From NCBI RefSeq assembly GCF_018070025.1, contig NZ_JAGPYQ010000001.1:8370001-8434000 (forward strand): 64,000 nt of DNA. Direction: 5' to 3'. This DNA is from Streptomyces liliiviolaceus. Lineage in GTDB: Bacteria > Actinomycetota > Actinomycetes > Streptomycetales > Streptomycetaceae. The notes under the pieces were generated by a model. That model was not told the DNA's origin. It did no database searches and saw only the letters and a program-made list of their open reading frames with translations. Shown in pieces: positions 8,176 through 16,023 of this stretch. A program made the position numbers and the translations under genes. Position 1 is the first letter of the stretch; each line of letters begins with the position of its first letter.

Positions 8176-8910
8176 CGGCTTCACCTCCGCCCGGTCCGAC
8201 GGCCAGCAGCATGATCCGCCAAGTATCGCCCACACCGGCGCCACCGGAGCGCCACCACCCGTCCGTCGCGCCCTGTCACGCCACGACACCCGTGCCCCCA
8301 GTCTCGTCCTCCCGCCCGCTCGTGGCCCGTACCGGTTCGGACTCTTGACGGTTCGGACGCGCACCGTCCCGGAACTCGTACCTTTTCGGCCACGGCGACC
8401 CCCCTTTTCGTACCGGGCACCTCCTGCGGGCTGCCCACTCCCGGCCTGCCACGGTCGCGGCGTGCCGTCCGTGAGTGGCCGATCACCCTCTGTTCCGCGC
8501 TGTCGGCCCGGCTTAGGGTGACCGGAGCCCAGGACCCCGGCGAAGCACCGCGCGCATCGGCGACCCATGAGCGAAAACCGAGGTGAGGGCCTTGCGAAGG
8601 GGGCCGTGCGCCCAGCGGCACCGGCACGCGGCGACCGGCTCGGCCGTGGGGACCACACCCTTCGGCCGTACGCCGTCCGGCCGCCGCCCCGCGCCCGCCG
8701 CGTACGCCCGCCGTCACAGGTGCCGATGGAGCCCCACCTTTCCCGGGGCCCCTTCCTGTCCCGCTCCGGCGTACGCCCCGACCGTCCGCGCCACTCCGGT
8801 ACAGGCTGCTCGAACACTTCGCTCCTACCACGAACGCGAGCGCGAACACGTCTGCGCCGGCAGCGGCGGACACCAGATTCCCTACGCCGAAGAAGGAGTG
8901 ATCCGATCCC
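8176..8910. other. Gene-poor interval upstream of GAF-ANTAR protein 2
   Basis: I see no credible gene in these 735 bp. Open frames exist on both strands, but they translate to Arg/Pro/Gly-rich sequence with no recognisable fold and no good start. The left end must hold the promoter of the GAF-ANTAR pair. The right end carries the GAAGGAGTGATC ribosome-binding-like sequence (about 8889-8900) in front of the flavodoxin-like remnant. It may be decayed coding DNA. Confidence 0.5.
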
Positions 8911-9468
8911 ATGAGGATCCTGGTCGGCTACGCCAGGGTGCACGGATCGACCCGGACTCCCGCCGAACGTCGCACGGGCGGACCGGCCGGGGGCGGTCGT
9001 ACGGCGGCCGTCGCGGAACTCCGTCCGACACGAACGGCGTTCGGGCGCGAAGCCTTCGCCCTCGGCGGCGTACCTCACAGCGGTGCCCGGCCGCCACGGA
9101 CGGCGGACGTCGTACGCCGTCGTCGCGCCGCGCCGCACACGGGCTCGGAGCGGCTGTTCGGCGTGGGCATGCCGCCCGCCGTTCGGCACGGACCGCGGCG
9201 GCACGGCACGCAGCCGCCTCGACCGCCCAGCCCCCGGTCGCCGTTCCGTCCCGGGGAGCATCGCGGACGGCCCGGCACCTGCCGCCGCGATCACCTTCCG
9301 CACCGGAGATCGCCGGCGTGCGCAGCACCCGGCGGCCGGTACGGCGACCACCGCGGCCGGAGGGCCGTCGGCGTCCGGGCCCGGCGGATCGGCCGGGAGT
9401 CGACCCAGGTCGACCGGGTCGGACACGGGTGGGCAACGGCCGGGCGGGAGGCGCCCGTTGGCCACTGA
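8911..9468 (+). pseudogene. Degenerate flavodoxin-domain protein gene
   Basis: The frame from ATG 8911 opens MRILVGYARVHGSTRTPAER. This closely follows the FMN-loop signature of small actinobacterial flavodoxins (ILVGYAS-x-HGST-x-x-IAE). Further echoes occur in order: EAFALGGVPHSGA, VVRRRRAA, RLFGVGMPPAV, FRPGEHRGRPGTCRRDHLP and GGRYGDHR. Between them the sequence is Arg/Pro-rich and has lost most hydrophobic core strands, so a folded protein is doubtful. A good Shine-Dalgarno sequence precedes the ATG. I call it a decaying gene from memory of the family pattern; a fast-evolving functional protein is the alternative. Confidence 0.5.
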
Positions 9469-10092
9469 CGAAGCGGGATTCCCGCCCACGGGCCGGCTGT
9501 GGGAGGCGTTCGTGGCGGAGCTGTCCCGTGGACTGCGCGCCGACGCGTCCAGGAACCACGGCCTGCCACGGGACAGGGACCGGAGCGCTCCCGAGCAGGA
9601 GAACGCGGACCGGCGCACTCCGCGGGACGGCAGTGGGAGGACGAGGAAGCCATGACCCCGGGCCGACCCGCTCAGGAAGGTACGGCCGCGGTACGGCCCG
9701 TCCTGAACGGCGGCGCATGACGCACCATCACTTCGTCCGCTTACGGGCCCGGTGCGGGCGCCGCCCGGACACCCGTCCCGGAACACCCGTGCAACCGGCT
9801 CCGCCCAGCGAGGCCCTGACACCGACGGGCCGACTCGGACACCTTTTCCGTACACGTCCCTGTGCCCCCGCGGCGCGAGAGAGTCAACGGTGTGCAAAGC
9901 TTCGCGCTCCCGAGGGGGCGCGGGCCGGAAGATACCACCGTCACGGACTCACCGTAGTCGCGCGATGGCGCCATGTGCTTGGCTGTCGTGTGGAACGAAC
10001 AACACCCCCCCCGGGCCCGGCGGCGATGGCTGGGCATCCGGGGCCGTCCGTTCCGGCTCGGCAGCCCCACCCAGCCGTCAAGGAAACCCGAG
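9469..10092. other. Gene-poor interval upstream of GAF-ANTAR protein 3
   Basis: There are no convincing coding features over 624 bp. A tiny frame at 9652-9720 (22 codons, GGAGGACGAGGAAG upstream) and an overlapping ATG at 9717 are not supported by any recognisable product. The right end (roughly 9950-10092) should hold the promoter of the next gene. Base composition resembles the 8176-8910 interval, so both may be remnants of the same decayed gene block. Confidence 0.45.
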
Positions 10093-10851
10093 ATGAGCAT
10101 CGAACCGCTCGACACCACCCGGTCGCAGGAATTAGCCGCGAATCTGCTCGCTCTGGTCGACGCTCCGGCCCAGGGCGAGAGCGAGGAGCATCTGCTGCGC
10201 CGGCTTGCGCGGGTCACGTCCCTGGTGCCCGGTGTGGAGGCGGCCGCCTGCAGTCTGATCGGCCCGGAGGGCACTCCCTGGCGCATGGCCGCGACGGACG
10301 AACGCACGCGTCGGCTGGAGTGTCTGCAGGCCGAGTCGCGCGTGGGCCCCTGCCTGGACATCGCACGCGGCAAGGGGCCCCTGGCCAACATTCCGATGTC
10401 CCACCCGCACAGCCGGACCCGCTGGCCCCGCTTCACCAGCCGTGCCCTGTCCGAGGGCTTCACCGCTGTCACGGCCCTGCCCCTGGTCCATCAGGACCGG
10501 GCGCTGGGCGCGCTCGATCTCTACCACCAGCACGGCGGGCTCGGGCCGGCGGGCATCCGGTGGGCCCGGCTCCTCGCCGACGCCACGGCCCTCGGTCTTG
10601 CCCATCGCGATGTGTTGCGCGACGCGCTCGTCCGGGGCGATCAGCTGCAGAACGCCCTGAACAGCCGCGTCCTCATCGAGCAGGCCAAGGGCATCCTCAC
10701 CGAACGCCTGGGCTGTGACCTCCAGGAGGCGTTCGAGCAGCTGCGCGGCCATGCGCGCGCGAAGCGGATGAAGCTCGTCGACCTGGCCGCGCTGGTCGTC
10801 GCCGACGCGTCCGACACCTCGGCTTTTCCGCGTCGGCACCAGGCTCCCTGA
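10093..10851 (+). CDS. GAF-ANTAR domain protein 3
   Basis: This 252-residue protein has a GAF domain (about 25-170; VEAAACSLIGPEGTPWRMAA, SRVGPCLDIARGKGPLANIP, RWPRFTSRALSEGFTAVTAL, GALDLYHQHGGLG). The ANTAR domain (about 185-240) is very well conserved: LNSRVLIEQAKGILTERLGC, then EAFEQLRGHARAKRMKLVDL. The ATG at 10093 has AAGGA upstream. It is transcribed away from the first GAF-ANTAR pair and toward the fourth. A sensory GAF ligand and target RNAs are unknown. Confidence 0.9.
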   Translation: MSIEPLDTTRSQELAANLLALVDAPAQGESEEHLLRRLARVTSLVPGVEAAACSLIGPEGTPWRMAATDERTRRLECLQAESRVGPCLDIARGKGPLANIPMSHPHSRTRWPRFTSRALSEGFTAVTALPLVHQDRALGALDLYHQHGGLGPAGIRWARLLADATALGLAHRDVLRDALVRGDQLQNALNSRVLIEQAKGILTERLGCDLQEAFEQLRGHARAKRMKLVDLAALVVADASDTSAFPRRHQAP

Positions 10852-11021
10852 CCACCTGCGCACCGGTCGCGGTCACCTGGGCGGCAGTCCCGCTCGGGTT
10901 GATCGGCGTGCGGCAGGAGTCACCGAACGGGCCCGATTCATCGCGTGATTGCCATCGAACCCGGGCCTCCGCCGCCGTAGGCTTGAAGCCGCCCGTCCGC
11001 CCGACCGGGAGGCCGGAGCCG

Positions 11022-11066
11022 AACAGGACCGGCAGGACCAACAGGACCAACAGGACCAACAGGACC
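11022..11066 (+). repeat. 9-bp tandem repeat (five units)
   Basis: Five units of the form AACAGGACC or GGCAGGACC run head to tail, about 110 bp upstream of GAF-ANTAR protein 4. They lie in the 324-bp gap 10852-11175, which otherwise shows no gene. The array could affect leader RNA structure, or be neutral slippage. Confidence 0.85.
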
Positions 11067-11175
11067 GGCAGAACGTTCCGGTGCGAGTCGACGCGCGGCA
11101 GTGTGATCCAGGGGAACGTATCGGCGGGAACGCACCGGCAGAGAGAGGCTCGACCCGGAAAGGGGAGGAAGCCGG

Positions 11176-11916
11176 ATGCCCGAGCAGCCGCGCGAGGAGC
11201 GGTTGGCCGCCGCTTTCGTGGAGCTCGCCACCACCCTGGCGGGCGACTTCGACGACGTGCAGTTCCTGCGCACCCTCTCCGAGCGCTGCGTCGATCTGCT
11301 GGACATCTCGGCCGCGGGGGTCGCCCTGGCCGCGCCCCGGAACGGCCGGGCGGAGGTCACCGGATCCGACGCCCGTGTCCGCAGCCTCGAACGGAACGGC
11401 GCCGACTGGGGCGAGGGGCCGTGCCAGGACTGTCTGCGCACCGGAAACCCCGTCGAGGGGATCGCCCTCGACCACCCCGACGCGCGTGCCGCCTGGCCCC
11501 GCTTCACCCGCAGGGCCCGTCGTCTGGGCTTCCACTCGGTCGCCGCGACACCGTTACGCGTACGCGACGAGGTGGTCGGCGCCCTCAGCCTCTTCGTGGA
11601 CGGGCCCGGCACACCGGACCCCGCGCAGCTCAGACTGGGCCGGGCCCTCGCCGACTTCGCCGCCATCCCGATACTGCAGCAGCGGGAACTGCGCCGGCAG
11701 ACGCGGCTCACCGAGCAGCTGGAGACCGCGCTGGAGTCCCGCATCCTCGTCGAACAGGCCAAGGGCGCCCTCGCCCAGCAGCGCCGGATCACCGTGGACG
11801 AGGCCTTCGCGCTGCTGCGCGACCACGCCCGCTCGCGCCGGCGCCGGATCTCGGACGTGGCCCGGGAGTTCCTGGACGGCACCGGCGAACTCCCGCTCTC
11901 CGAACCCGCCGACTGA
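11176..11916 (+). CDS. GAF-ANTAR domain protein 4
   Basis: This 246-residue protein starts EERLAAAFVELATTLAGDFD, much like the start of GAF-ANTAR protein 1, which suggests paralogy. The GAF part shows GADWGEGPCQDCLRTGNPV and AWPRFTRRARRLGFHSVAAT. The ANTAR domain shows LESRILVEQAKGALAQQRRI, then EAFALLRDHARSRRRRISDV. The ATG at 11176 has GGGGAGGAAG upstream. It is followed 68 bp later by an AraC-type regulator on the same strand. Confidence 0.9.
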   Translation: MPEQPREERLAAAFVELATTLAGDFDDVQFLRTLSERCVDLLDISAAGVALAAPRNGRAEVTGSDARVRSLERNGADWGEGPCQDCLRTGNPVEGIALDHPDARAAWPRFTRRARRLGFHSVAATPLRVRDEVVGALSLFVDGPGTPDPAQLRLGRALADFAAIPILQQRELRRQTRLTEQLETALESRILVEQAKGALAQQRRITVDEAFALLRDHARSRRRRISDVAREFLDGTGELPLSEPAD

Positions 11917-11984
11917 TCCCCGCCGACCGGTCCCCCACGGGCCGGTCCGGGGACGCTGTCGGTGGGCCGTGGGATGCTGAGGGC

Positions 11985-12398
11985 ATGACCACGGAGGACC
12001 TGGTCCGGCTGCGCAAGGCACGCGACCGCATGGACCGTGAGTACGCCGAGCCGCTGGACGTGCCCATGCTCGCGCGCACCGCGCTGATGTCCCCGGGCCA
12101 CTTCCAGCGCAGCTTCCGCGCGGCCTTCGGCGAGACTCCGTACGGCTATCTCATGACGCGCCGCATCGAGCGGGCGAAGGCGCTGCTGAGACGCGGCGAC
12201 CTGAGCGTCACGGAGGTCTGCTTCGCGGTGGGATGCACGTCGCTCGGTTCGTTCAGCTCCCGCTTCACGGAGCTGGTCGGAGAGACACCGAGCGCGTACC
12301 GGGCCCGGTCGCACGAGCCGGGGGCGGCGATCCCGGCCTGCGTGGCGAAGATGTACACGCGACCGGTGCGCCGGGCGGCGGCCAAGCCTCTAGCGTGA
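11985..12398 (+). CDS. AraC-family helix-turn-helix regulator (DNA-binding domain only)
   Basis: This 137-residue protein is essentially a bare AraC DNA-binding domain with two HTH motifs. The first is YAEPLDVPMLARTALMSPGH, followed by FQRSFRAAFGETPYGYLM. The second is LSVTEVCFAVGCTSLGSFSS, followed by RFTELVGETPSAYR. There is no ligand domain. The ATG at 11985 has only GAGGG immediately before it, so initiation may be weak or leaderless. The VOC gene starts 5 bp after its stop, so the regulator and VOC protein form one unit, a common arrangement in Streptomyces. Confidence 0.88.
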   Translation: MTTEDLVRLRKARDRMDREYAEPLDVPMLARTALMSPGHFQRSFRAAFGETPYGYLMTRRIERAKALLRRGDLSVTEVCFAVGCTSLGSFSSRFTELVGETPSAYRARSHEPGAAIPACVAKMYTRPVRRAAAKPLA

Positions 12399-12403
12399 AG
12401 GTC

Positions 12404-12814
12404 ATGGACCTCAAAATCGCGCAGTGTTTCATCTCCGTCGACGACCATGACCGGGCGCTCGCCTTCTACCGTGACGTGCTGGGCCTGGAGGTCCGTAACG
12501 ACGTCGGGTTCGAGGGCATGCGCTGGGTCACCGTGGGGCCCCCGCTCCAGCCGGACGTGGAGATCGTCCTGGAGCCGCCGCTGGCCGATCCGAACGCACC
12601 GGCGGCGGACCGGCAGGCGGTGGCCGAACTGCTGGCCAAGGGGCTGCTCCGCGGTGTCATCTTCACCACGGAGAACTGCGACGCGACGTACGAACGGCTG
12701 CTCGCCGCGGACGCGGACATCATCCAGGAACCGATGGACCAGCCGTACGGAGTCCGTGACTGCGCGGTCCGCGACCCCGCGGGCAATCTCCTGCGCTTCA
12801 CCCAGCGCAAGTGA
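12404..12814 (+). CDS. VOC family (glyoxalase/bleomycin resistance-like) protein
   Basis: This 136-residue metalloenzyme-like protein has the paired beta-alpha-beta-beta-beta VOC fold: IAQCFISVDDHDRALAFYRD, VLGLEVRNDVGFEGMRWVTV, then GVIFTTENCDATYERLLAAD and VRDCAVRDPAGNLLRFTQ. The glutamate-type metal ligands of true glyoxalase I cannot be confirmed, so the activity is open. Start ATG at 12404 has GAAGG just upstream, overlapping the AraC stop region, which points to co-expression. Confidence 0.88.
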   Translation: MDLKIAQCFISVDDHDRALAFYRDVLGLEVRNDVGFEGMRWVTVGPPLQPDVEIVLEPPLADPNAPAADRQAVAELLAKGLLRGVIFTTENCDATYERLLAADADIIQEPMDQPYGVRDCAVRDPAGNLLRFTQRK

Positions 12815-12853
12815 CGGGACCGGCCACCGGCTGCCGGCCCCGGGCGTTGCCGG

Positions 12854-13072
12854 TCAGGACTCCCGCTCCGCGCCGGGGCGGGACTCCTCGGACGGCAGGC
12901 CCGGCTCGGTCATGAGCGCGGGCTCCTCCCCTGCCTCGTAGCTCGCGCAGCGGGGGTTGTGGCAGGGGCCGGGACCCCACACGGGCACGAAGACGCCCAG
13001 GGTCTTGTGCCGACGCACGACCGTGTCGACGGACTGCTCGCAGACCGGACAGAGGGACTCATCGCTGGCCAT
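12854..13072 (-). CDS. Small zinc-ribbon protein of unknown function
   Basis: The 72-residue product contains CPVCEQSVDTVVRRHKTLGV, then VWGPGPCHNPRCASYE. The two Cys pairs suggest one zinc ribbon, followed by a disordered acidic tail. I recall similar short proteins in other Streptomyces but no function. The ATG at 13072 is preceded almost directly by GGAGG (only 1 nt spacer), so initiation efficiency is uncertain. It is downstream of the RibD/DHFR-like gene on the same strand. Confidence 0.65.
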   Translation of the reverse strand: MASDESLCPVCEQSVDTVVRRHKTLGVFVPVWGPGPCHNPRCASYEAGEEPALMTEPGLPSEESRPGAERES

Positions 13073-13127
13073 GCCTCCAGAATATTGCGGGAGGAGTCGG
13101 CCCGACAGCCGGGCGGCAGCCCCGGAA

Positions 13128-13712
13128 TCAGCGCTTCCTGCTGTACGTCCGCACGACCGCCCCGTTCTTGAACGTACGCACCTCGCCGAGCGTGAACTCG
13201 CTGATCGCGAAGCCGGAGCCGAACATCGGCATGCCGGTGCCCAGCACGATGGGGTACGTCTTGACGACCAGTTCGTCGATCTCGTCGAGCAGCTCGCCCG
13301 CGATCTGCGAGCCACCGCACAGATAGATGCCGAAGTCGCCTTCCTCCGCCTTGAGTTCGCGGACCTTGCCGACCAGGTCGTCGGCGACGATCTCGACGTT
13401 CGGGTCGGGCGACTCCTTCAGCGTGCGCGAGGCGACGTACTCGCGCAGATGGGCGTAGGGGCTGGTGACGTCGATCTGCAGCGCCAGGTCGTAGCTGGCG
13501 CGGCCCTGCACGACCGTGTCGTACTTGCGGTTCGCCAGGTCGTCGATGCCCAGCGCGCGGCGGCCGTGGGTGGGCAGCGTCTCCGGATACTCGGTCCTGA
13601 GGAACGCGAAGAACTCCTCGTCCACGAACCGGACCATCATCGAGCCGTCGCCGCCCGGATCGCCGATGAAGCCGTCGATCGAGCAGGCGATGAAATACGT
13701 GAGCTTTCGCAA
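13128..13712 (-). CDS. RibD C-terminal / dihydrofolate-reductase-fold protein
   Basis: This 194-residue protein has the DHFR-like fold of the RibD_C family: RKLTYFIACSIDGFIGDP, RRALGIDDLANRKYDTVVQG, GDFGIYLCGGSQIAGELLDE, TYPIVLGTGMPMF. Such proteins are NADPH-dependent reductases of unknown substrate. The best start is TTG at 13712, which gives the family-typical MRKLTYF opening and has GGAAAG about 8 nt upstream; an ATG at 13778 would add 22 unrelated residues. A TetR gene lies divergently 119 bp away and probably controls it. Confidence 0.82.
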   Translation of the reverse strand: MRKLTYFIACSIDGFIGDPGGDGSMMVRFVDEEFFAFLRTEYPETLPTHGRRALGIDDLANRKYDTVVQGRASYDLALQIDVTSPYAHLREYVASRTLKESPDPNVEIVADDLVGKVRELKAEEGDFGIYLCGGSQIAGELLDEIDELVVKTYPIVLGTGMPMFGSGFAISEFTLGEVRTFKNGAVVRTYSRKR

Positions 13713-13740
13713 GCCGGTCTCTTTCCGTAGGCTGACTGAA

Positions 13741-13771
13741 CCACTCCATTCATAGTGCTTCACTTGTAGTG
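13741..13771. promoter_or_regulatory. Candidate TetR operator between the RibD-like and TetR genes
   Basis: Three AGTG/CACT half-sites occur with regular 7-bp spacing: AGTG 13754-13757, CACT 13761-13764, AGTG 13768-13771. This gives two overlapping inverted repeats with 3-bp centres, and a CCACT lies at 13741. The position in the divergent gap suits a TetR-family dimer pair. Confidence 0.45.
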
Positions 13772-13831
13772 GTTGCAAGGCGATTACCGACCGCTTCCCG
13801 TACGGAAGCGAAGTGGGAGAGAGGATTCCGG

Positions 13832-14422
13832 ATGGTGCGCAACCCGCAGCGCCGAGCCGCGCTGGTCGACGCCGGGGTGGAGGTCCTGGCCCGCGAGGGG
13901 GCCCGCGGGCTGACCTTCCGCGCGGTGGACGCCGAGGCCGGGGTGCCGGTGGGGACCGCCTCGAACTACTTCACCGGCCGCGACGACCTGCTCCGGCAGA
14001 TCGACGCCCGGCTGCACGAGCGGCTGGCCCCGGATCCGGAGGTCATGGCCGAGCTTCTGACGGCCCCGCGGGACCGCGCGCTGGTCACGGCCTTCATGCA
14101 CGACCTCATGGCCCGCGCCCAGCGCGACCGCACGGGGTACCTGGGCCTCCTGGAGATGCGTCTGGAGGCCACGCGCCGCCCCGAACTGCGGGCCTCGTAC
14201 ACGAAGACCGTCCGCGCCGACCTTGAGTACGGCATGGAGTTCCACCGCACGGCGGGCCTGCCGGGCGGCGACGAGACCGTGACGATCCTCTACGTCGCCA
14301 TGCTCGGCCTGATCCTCGAACACCTGACCCTGCCGGGGGTACTGGACGGCGCCCTACCGGGCGTGAGCGTCCCGGACGGCCTGCTGGAACGCATCGTCGA
14401 CACGATCGTCCCCCACTCCTAG
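13832..14422 (+). CDS. TetR/AcrR family transcriptional regulator
   Basis: This 196-residue protein has the N-terminal TetR HTH: RRAALVDAGVEVLAREGARG, then LTFRAVDAEAGVPVGTASNY and FTGRDDLLRQID. An all-helical ligand domain follows. The ATG at 13832 opens MVRNPQRRAALVDA, the usual family start; an upstream in-frame start at 13769 would run through the operator region. It is divergent to the RibD-like reductase, which it likely represses. The ligand is unknown. Confidence 0.9.
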   Translation: MVRNPQRRAALVDAGVEVLAREGARGLTFRAVDAEAGVPVGTASNYFTGRDDLLRQIDARLHERLAPDPEVMAELLTAPRDRALVTAFMHDLMARAQRDRTGYLGLLEMRLEATRRPELRASYTKTVRADLEYGMEFHRTAGLPGGDETVTILYVAMLGLILEHLTLPGVLDGALPGVSVPDGLLERIVDTIVPHS

Positions 14423-14807
14423 CGGCACGGGAGGGCGCCTCCGCAACCGCGCCGAGACCGACGCTCCCAGGGGCCGCGGCACCTTCCGCGACCACGCCGA
14501 GACCGACGCTTTCAGGGGCGCGGGGAACTGCGCGACCAGCCCACGCGGCGCCGCACCCGAAGAACCGCCCCAAGCCTTGTCGGACAGTTCCGCCCCTCCC
14601 CCTGCCGCACGGGCCGGACGCCGATCGTCCAGAGATGCCCGTGGGCAGCCCTCGCCGGATGCGCCTCGGCGATCACCCGGGCGAGGGGTGGCGGGTCCCG
14701 CGCACCGTGGGGATGCGCGGGGCCCGCCGAAACCGGAGCCCCTCCGCCCCGCCGCGCCGTCAGGTGCCGCACGCGACGGAGAAGTCCGGTGTCTCAGACG
14801 GCCCTCC
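14423..14807. other. Intergenic region between convergent genes, with repeats
   Basis: There is no credible gene. Two near-copies of GCCGAGACCGACGCT lie at about 14450 and 14498. A copy of the dispersed family in reverse orientation, AGGGGCGCGGGGAACTGCGC, is at about 14514-14533. The rest is GC-rich without clear hairpins. It separates the TetR gene from the encapsulin operon. Confidence 0.55.
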
Positions 14808-15929
14808 TCATGAGGTCCGCCGGGTCACGAACTCCGCCAGCGACAGCAGGCCTTCCGCCGCCTCCGGGTCCGGGACCGCGCGGGAGAGATGGCCGAGGGC
14901 CCGCGCCATCCGGTCGGCCGCCTGGATCTGGGCCCAGTCGCGACCGCCCGCCCGCTCGACGGCGAGGACCGTGCGCTCCAGCTCGCCGTCCCGGTAGGGA
15001 GCCCGGTACAGCTCGGCGAGTTCGGCCGCGGCCGGGGTGCCGGAGGCGAGCGCCGCGACCACCGGGAGGGACTTCTTGCGGGCCATGAGGTCCGCCCCGG
15101 CCGGCTTGCCGGTGCGCCCCGGGTCCCCCCAGATACCGATCACGTCGTCGATGAGCTGGAAGGCGAGCCCGGCCTCGCGCCCGAACGCGTCCAGCGCCGC
15201 GACATCCGCGTCGTCCGCGCCCGCGTACAGCGCCCCCAGCGCGCACGCGCACCCCAGGAGCGCACCGGTCTTGGCCTCGGCCATGGCCAGTACCTCATCG
15301 AGCGTGATGTCATCGGGGGCACGGCGCTCCATCGCCGTGTCGGCCTGCTGTCCCGCGCACAGTTCGACGACGCAGTCGGCGAGCCGCGCGGCCCCCGCCG
15401 CGGACGCCGGATGCGGGTCCTCGGCGAGCAGCCGGTGCGCCAGCGCCTGCAGGGAGTCCCCCGCGAGGACCGCGTCGGCGTCACCGAACACGGCCCAGGC
15501 GGTGGGCCGGTGCCTGCGGGTGGTGTCCCGGTCCATCAGGTCGTCGTGCAGCAGCGTGAAGTTGTGCACCAGCTCCACCGCGGCGGCCGCCCGGACGGCG
15601 TTCGTCCGGTGCCCGCCGAGTGCTCCGGTCGCGGCCAGTACGAGCGCGGGCCGGATGGCCTTGCCCGCGTTCCCCGCCGCCGGAGTGCCGTCCACGTGCT
15701 GCCACCCGAAGTGGTGGAGGGCGACCCGTCGTAACGGGCCGGGCAACGACTCGACGGCCCGGCGCAGTTCAGGTTCGACCGAGTCCCTGGCCCTGTCGAG
15801 GATGGCGGCCGCCTCCTGTGCGTCGGGCGAGCCGTGCGGCCCGGCGGGCGCCGGCCCCTGCTCGGGGACGGCTCCTGCCACTGCGGATGTCCATGGCTCC
15901 GTGCGCGTCTCCGTCATGAACTCACCCAT
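14808..15929 (-). CDS. Polyprenyl synthase, putative encapsulin cargo protein
   Basis: This 373-residue trans-isoprenyl diphosphate synthase should condense IPP with allylic diphosphates. Motifs: GKAIRPAL (about 89-96), first aspartate-rich motif LLHDDLMDRD (D129, D130, D133), K220-T221, and the second motif DDVIGIWGD (261-269), then ARKKSLPV. About 40 N-terminal residues before the fold are Pro/Gly/Ala-rich and disordered. In family 2 encapsulin systems such an N-terminal extension loads the cargo. Start ATG 15929 has AGGAGG 7 nt upstream. It lies 94 bp after the encapsulin stop, in the same operon. Product chain length is unknown. Confidence 0.92.
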   Translation of the reverse strand: MGEFMTETRTEPWTSAVAGAVPEQGPAPAGPHGSPDAQEAAAILDRARDSVEPELRRAVESLPGPLRRVALHHFGWQHVDGTPAAGNAGKAIRPALVLAATGALGGHRTNAVRAAAAVELVHNFTLLHDDLMDRDTTRRHRPTAWAVFGDADAVLAGDSLQALAHRLLAEDPHPASAAGAARLADCVVELCAGQQADTAMERRAPDDITLDEVLAMAEAKTGALLGCACALGALYAGADDADVAALDAFGREAGLAFQLIDDVIGIWGDPGRTGKPAGADLMARKKSLPVVAALASGTPAAAELAELYRAPYRDGELERTVLAVERAGGRDWAQIQAADRMARALGHLSRAVPDPEAAEGLLSLAEFVTRRTS

Positions 15930-16023
15930 GGGTCCGCCTCCTGGGACGCGCGGACGTCCCCCTGGGGTCTACCCGGTCCGGCGGACGGGGACACGGCACG
16001 CGGTGCGCCGGAGGTACCGGAGG

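Noticed and set aside
8882..9718. A 278-codon minus-strand frame opposite the flavodoxin remnant
   Set aside because: It is a GC-bias shadow with no motif; the opposite strand shows ordered flavodoxin landmarks.
9652..9720. A 22-codon peptide gene with a good RBS, followed by an ATGA-overlapping frame
   Set aside because: No recognisable product, and the downstream frame is part of the rejected 711-codon frame. Left as a note only.
8176..9897. Minus-strand upstream extension of GAF-ANTAR protein 2 to over 850 codons
   Set aside because: The excellent RBS GGAGGTGAAG before ATG 8175 defines the start, and upstream translation is low complexity.
8583..10718. A 711-codon plus-strand open frame across the gene-poor interval
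   Set aside because: It is Arg/Pro/Gly-rich throughout, has no good start or recognisable motif, and runs out of frame through the clear GAF-ANTAR gene at 10093.
13128..13778. ATG 13778 as the start of the RibD-like gene
   Set aside because: It would read 22 unrelated residues through the candidate operator; TTG 13712 gives the family-typical start with an RBS.
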